Source: Marinilabilia sp. UBA5340 (GTDB taxonomy: Bacteria; Bacteroidota; Bacteroidia; Bacteroidales; Marinilabiliaceae). From it: a stretch of DNA of 19,778 nt. The notes beneath the pieces are model-generated. The model saw only the letters and a program-made list of their open reading frames with translations, was not told the DNA's origin and did not search any database. Location of the stretch: the NCBI GenBank assembly GCA_002411085.1, contig DHQK01000001.1, positions 497 through 20,274 of the forward strand, read 5' to 3'. The position numbers and the translations under genes were made by a program. Below are positions 15,857-19,778 of the stretch, one piece after another (the stretch's first letter is position 1; each line of letters opens with the position of its first letter).

Positions 15857-17296
15857 TTATTTAACAGGTATCAGCCTGAAAACATATCCCGGGTTTTCCA
15901 CTCCAATGTACAAGTACCCATCTGAACCGGTTTCGATAGAACGTACGCGACCAGCTTCTCTGAGTAATATTTCATGTTTTTCCACATGTTGGTTATCCAG
16001 ACTGGTACGCACCACATAACGGAAACTAAGAGATCCTGAAAAGATGTCATTGGCCCATTGCGGATAGGTTTCGGCGTCAGCAAATGCCATTCCACAAGGT
16101 GCGATGGAAGGGGTCCACTGGTATACTGGTTGTTCCATACCTGCCTTTACTGTGTCTTCGGTAATGATGGTTCCATTGTAATTGATGCCGTAGGTGATTT
16201 CCGGCCATCCGTAATTGACTCCTTTTTGAATGATGTTAAGTTCATCACCCCCCTTTGGCCCGTGTTCTGTTTCCCACAGAACTCCCGTTTCGGGATGAAA
16301 AGCAAGACCCTGGGGGTTTCGATGCCCATACGACCAGATCGAAGGCATGGCATCTTTTGTGTCAACGAATGGATTATCCTCAGGAATGGTTCCATCATCA
16401 TGAATACGGTGTATTTTGCCACAATGATTGGATAAATCCTGTGCATTAGGCGGATTTCCTCTTTCGCCGACCGAAAAGAAAAGATAGTTGTTGTTATCAA
16501 ATGCCATCTGGCATCCAAAATGTACCCCACTGCGGGTGTTGGGCTGAGCCTTAAATATTTTTTCTTTGTTGATGAGCTTATTGCCGTAAAGTTTTGCACG
16601 CATTATGGCTGTATTACCTCCATTTCCTTCCGGCTCAGAGTAAGCAATGTATATCCAGCCATTGTCTTCATAGTCTGGGTGCAGGGTGATGTCGAGCAAT
16701 CCTCCCTGCCCGTTGGCATATACTTCTGGTACATCCTCAATAAGACCCTGGAAAGTTTTGTCTTTGAAGCGAAAGAGCTGACCGCTTCTTTCAGACACCA
16801 ATAGGTCACCATCAGGCAACCAGGTCATTCCCCATGGAATTCCCAAACCCGATGCTACAGTATCAATACGGAAAGAGAGGGCATCACTTTCAATCACTTC
16901 GGGGAAACCGGGACGATATTCATGAGCATTTGCCTCTTCTTTTATGTCGGTAAGGATATGCTCGGCAACAGCTTTTGTTTCTTCATCAGAGAAAACATCG
17001 CCAAAGGCAGGCATTCCTGTTTCATACTCGCCTTCCCGGATAATGCGTTCCATTTCGTTTTGAGGCATGGCAAACATAGCCTGTCTGTCTGCCCCGGCAA
17101 ATCGTTCCATGTACATGCCATGGCAACTGGCACAGTAATTTTCATAAAGTTCTGCTGCAGGTCGTGAGTTGTTATTTGATTGTTGTGATGCGGGAGATGC
17201 ACAACCAGATGATGTGGTGGAGGAAAGAAATACCCATCCCAAAACAGCAATGGCCGTAAAAATTCCGGTAAGGGTGATGTGTCTTTTTTCGAGCAT
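15857..17296 (-). CDS. PQQ-dependent sugar dehydrogenase fused to N-terminal cytochrome c
   Basis: A 479-residue exported enzyme. Residues 8-25 are a hydrophobic export segment; SSGC at 29-32 might be a loose lipobox. A class-I cytochrome c domain (about 45-120) has the heme-binding C55-A-S-C58-H59 and a likely axial Met95 in TGMPAFG. Residues about 135-479 are a six-bladed beta-propeller of the soluble glucose/aldose sugar dehydrogenase family: IPWGMTWLPDGDLLVSER, GGLLDITLHPDY, His259 in SGVHFG (position of the catalytic base), SYGHRNPQGLAFHP, and EHGPKGGDELN..GVNYGWPE. It should oxidise an aldose in the periplasm or at the surface, with electrons passing from PQQ to the attached heme. The exact sugar is unknown. 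It lies between two TonB receptors, 87 and 98 bases away, all on one strand. No PQQ synthesis gene is in view. Confidence 0.93.
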   Translation of the reverse strand: MLEKRHITLTGIFTAIAVLGWVFLSSTTSSGCASPASQQSNNNSRPAAELYENYCASCHGMYMERFAGADRQAMFAMPQNEMERIIREGEYETGMPAFGDVFSDEETKAVAEHILTDIKEEANAHEYRPGFPEVIESDALSFRIDTVASGLGIPWGMTWLPDGDLLVSERSGQLFRFKDKTFQGLIEDVPEVYANGQGGLLDITLHPDYEDNGWIYIAYSEPEGNGGNTAIMRAKLYGNKLINKEKIFKAQPNTRSGVHFGCQMAFDNNNYLFFSVGERGNPPNAQDLSNHCGKIHRIHDDGTIPEDNPFVDTKDAMPSIWSYGHRNPQGLAFHPETGVLWETEHGPKGGDELNIIQKGVNYGWPEITYGINYNGTIITEDTVKAGMEQPVYQWTPSIAPCGMAFADAETYPQWANDIFSGSLSFRYVVRTSLDNQHVEKHEILLREAGRVRSIETGSDGYLYIGVENPGYVFRLIPVK

Positions 17297-17383
17297 GACG
17301 ATTAGGTTTTAGAAGTGGAAATGTTATTCGTCAGTATTTGTCAGAAAGCTATTATCTAAACACTTATTTGCTCATTTTGTTTA

Positions 17384-19778
17384 TCAGAATTCTAATTCCA
17401 CTCCTGCCACTATGCTACGCGGTGCTCCGGAGAAGTAAGAGGCACTACCGCCACGGGCATCATCCGAAACATCAATGGCTCCCACATATTTTTGATTGAG
17501 AATATTGGAAATCTCCAGGTTTATTTTCAAGTTAATGCGTTTGAATATGCTTCCTGCAACATAATCTGCTCTGATATCAGCAATGGTATAGGCGGCTATC
17601 TTTTCTGTGTTGGTAGCATCTCCGTATCGTGTTCCGGTATGTTTAACAAATACGGAAGAGTTGAGTCTCTTTGTAGTCCATGTGATGCCTGATTTTATGC
17701 TGAACTGAGGTGTCGCGGGTGTTTGGTTTCCATCTATTTTTATTGTTTCATTGCCTTGCTCAAAGTTTTCATCATAACTCATAGAGTTCCATGCAGGGTT
17801 CAGGAATATCAGAAAAGACTCCATGGGTTTTACAAACAATTCAAGATCCACTCCGTATGCGGTCAGCATCCCTGTGTTTTGAAAATAATCGAGTTGTACA
17901 GCCGGGTTGTATGTTGATGTCAATACATCCTTATGTTTTGCCCAAAAGAGTGAAGTCGAAAATGAAAAATAGTCAGAGGAGAAACGGATGCCTAGGTCAA
18001 TATTATCCGAGGTTTCCATTGTCCATTCATCAAAGATGTCCTGAAGTGTCGTGTTTTGTTGGCTGAATGCTTCCATGTTGTTGGTGTACAAGCTTATGAT
18101 AGGGTTGTACATGTAGGGACGCATGTAGTTTTTTCCATAATTCAGGTAGATGTTGAGGTGCGTGTTGACTTTGTAACCAATGCCAAAGGAAGGGAGCAAT
18201 GCCTGATATGTCAATTTTTCTGTAAACAGGTTGGGATTGGGTTCTGCTGATAAACGTTGAGGTGTCTCAGAGGTAAATCGCTGAGCCTCAGGTTCTGTGT
18301 AGTTGAAATATTTCAGTCCTCCCTGCAGATTGAATCGACCTGTTGACCATGCTATTTTTGCATAAGGACTGTGAATTTGGCTGTTGTCGTCAGTTATCGT
18401 ATAAAATCCATAACCTGCAGGAACAATACCTTCTGAGGTAATTCTGTTGTTGTATACGTTGGCATTGTTGGCTGCAGATTCAAACCAATAACCTAAAGTG
18501 TATTTAAATCCCCAAAGGGTGCCTTCTATTTCAGGAATTACCCCTGTTCGTTCGGTATCTCTCTTCCGGTCTAGTAAAAAATAGCCGGGGCCGCGTTTTA
18601 CCGTTTCATTGTAGAGCGCATCTTCAGTGGAATAATAGGTTCTTAAGAATAACTTTGTCTCCGGGGAGACTGAATGGGAAAGAAGAATCATTATGTCTTT
18701 ATTGGTATAAGTTCCCTGGTTAAAATCGAAATAGAATTGATCTTCTGCAGGATCACCTTTTAAACTTGAATTATAGCTTGTTTTGTAAGTATTTCTGATG
18801 TCCGAGGTCTGTTCAAAACTCAGTTTCCTAAAGTGATGTCTGTCAATAGTATTGTAATTTGCATATAAGTTGAGATTCGTCGATTCTCCAAATTCCTGTT
18901 CTATTCCCAGGGTGGCATTGTATCGGGGGCCAAGTTTACCGTTGCCTTTCCATTTATTGGCACTTGTACGTGACATGGAAACAAAAGCAGAAGTGGCATC
19001 TGTAAGTCGACCTAAATCAACCCGGGCAAAAGAGCGTAAATAGGAATCGTTTCCGGCTAATTGTCGAAGATTAATTCTTAGGGAATCTGCAGGCCGATCA
19101 AATTTTAATTCAATGACTCCGCCCTTACTTCCTGTTGCTGTTCCCAGATCGGAAGGTGCGGCACCCTTAAAAATTGAGATACTTTTCATGTTCTCCATGT
19201 CGTAGATGTCATCACGTGCACCTATCGGCATGATTCCATAGTTAGGAAAGCCTTCAATGGTCATTCCGCTGAAGTTACTTCTCACGCCTCTGATTCTGAC
19301 TGTTTTCTCAGATAGTCCGTATCCGTCATTGGTTTCAATAGCAATGCCGGGAATAATATCCAAAGACTGGTACACGCTGCTATTGGCGCTTACGCCCATT
19401 GTTGAAATGCCTTTTTTTGTGATAGCCGTTCCTGTAAATAAGGCATCTCCTGTTCGTTTTACCGGAGTTGAGAGGTTTCCCTGAACAGTAATTTCATCAA
19501 TCTGCCTGACGCTGCGCTGTAGCTCTAAATTTATTTTTTCGTTGCGGTTAGTAAGGGTGATTTTTTTCTCTACAGTCTTGTACCCCAGATATGAGCATTG
19601 GAGGGTGTATTCTCCGGGTTTAAGATTTTCAAAGTTAAAGAGCCCTTTGTCGGAGCTGATGGTTGCTGTTTTTTCTGGTAATAACTGTAGTAATGCCCCC
19701 ACTAAGGGTTCCGATGTAGTCAGGTCTGTTACTTTTCCGGAAATTGTTTGTGAATTTGCGGATGAACTGAACAGTATG
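17384..19778 (-). CDS. TonB-dependent receptor (5' end beyond window)
   Basis: The frame is open from the right edge to the stop at 17384 (798 codons). The first visible residues ILFSSSANSQ are the end of a signal peptide, so only about ten residues are missing; the GTG at 19702 is not the real start. A carboxypeptidase-regulatory-like domain follows (ISGKVTD...GEYTLQCSYLGYKTVEKKITL, about 19740-19540), then IDEITVQG, a plug (RIRGVRSNFSGMTIEGFP, ISIFKGAAPSDLG, about 19470-19090) and a long barrel ending in GVELEF. The substrate is unknown: the plug is of the siderophore/FecA-like general type and differs from the neighbouring PqqU-like receptor. It lies 87 bases upstream of the PQQ dehydrogenase on the same strand and is probably the first gene of the unit seen here. 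Confidence 0.92.
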   Translation of the reverse strand, partial: ILFSSSANSQTISGKVTDLTTSEPLVGALLQLLPEKTATISSDKGLFNFENLKPGEYTLQCSYLGYKTVEKKITLTNRNEKINLELQRSVRQIDEITVQGNLSTPVKRTGDALFTGTAITKKGISTMGVSANSSVYQSLDIIPGIAIETNDGYGLSEKTVRIRGVRSNFSGMTIEGFPNYGIMPIGARDDIYDMENMKSISIFKGAAPSDLGTATGSKGGVIELKFDRPADSLRINLRQLAGNDSYLRSFARVDLGRLTDATSAFVSMSRTSANKWKGNGKLGPRYNATLGIEQEFGESTNLNLYANYNTIDRHHFRKLSFEQTSDIRNTYKTSYNSSLKGDPAEDQFYFDFNQGTYTNKDIMILLSHSVSPETKLFLRTYYSTEDALYNETVKRGPGYFLLDRKRDTERTGVIPEIEGTLWGFKYTLGYWFESAANNANVYNNRITSEGIVPAGYGFYTITDDNSQIHSPYAKIAWSTGRFNLQGGLKYFNYTEPEAQRFTSETPQRLSAEPNPNLFTEKLTYQALLPSFGIGYKVNTHLNIYLNYGKNYMRPYMYNPIISLYTNNMEAFSQQNTTLQDIFDEWTMETSDNIDLGIRFSSDYFSFSTSLFWAKHKDVLTSTYNPAVQLDYFQNTGMLTAYGVDLELFVKPMESFLIFLNPAWNSMSYDENFEQGNETIKIDGNQTPATPQFSIKSGITWTTKRLNSSVFVKHTGTRYGDATNTEKIAAYTIADIRADYVAGSIFKRINLKINLEISNILNQKYVGAIDVSDDARGGSASYFSGAPRSIVAGVELEF

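Noticed and set aside
17297..17383. Terminator or riboswitch between the first receptor and the PQQ dehydrogenase
   Set aside because: No stem-loop followed by a U-run was seen, which favours co-transcription.

Overview
The window looks like a piece of a Bacteroidota chromosome, probably Bacteroidales or Marinilabiliales-like. The evidence is two TonB-dependent receptors with N-terminal carboxypeptidase-regulatory-like domains, a large secreted fibronectin type III protein, a head-GIN (DUF2807) protein, an AT-rich sequence, few Shine-Dalgarno sites, and a TAnnTTTG-type -7 element in front of gdhA. It reads as mostly ordinary chromosome. No tRNA, rRNA, CRISPR array or intact insertion sequence was seen.

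Layout. 1-2543 (-) is the N-terminal 847 codons of a secreted multi-module protein whose C-terminus lies off the left edge. 2624-4162 (+) is a radical SAM protein of unknown substrate, probably starting at 2639 or 2684. It converges on a DJ-1/PfpI protein (4279-4842, -), with a nested inverted repeat between them. 5156-7615 (-) is a three-part lipid enzyme: acyl-activating domain, acyl carrier domain and PlsC acyltransferase. 7896-9104 (-) is a UraA-type nucleobase permease. 9269-9973 (+) is the head-GIN protein. It converges on NADP-type glutamate dehydrogenase (10162-11520, -), and a bidirectional terminator plus a second folded element lie between the two. 11521-12010 is a long gene-poor gap holding an unexplained GC-richer island. 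12011-12676 (+) is a YiiX/NlpC-P60-like lipoprotein and 12737-13522 (+) is a PhzF-family protein, separated by an unusual pair of overlapping hairpins.

The most coherent functional unit is 13509-19778, all on the minus strand with gaps of 87 and 98 bases. It contains a TonB-dependent receptor (5' end off the right edge), a PQQ-dependent sugar dehydrogenase fused to an N-terminal cytochrome c, and a second TonB-dependent receptor. The plug and C-terminus of this second receptor resemble, from memory, E. coli PqqU (YncD), the outer-membrane PQQ importer. No PQQ synthesis genes are visible. My working reading is a PQQ scavenging-and-use cassette: the receptor brings in external PQQ, the periplasmic dehydrogenase uses it to oxidise aldoses, and electrons pass to the fused heme. 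The PQQ assignment of the receptor is inference. The dehydrogenase family and the receptor fold are clear.
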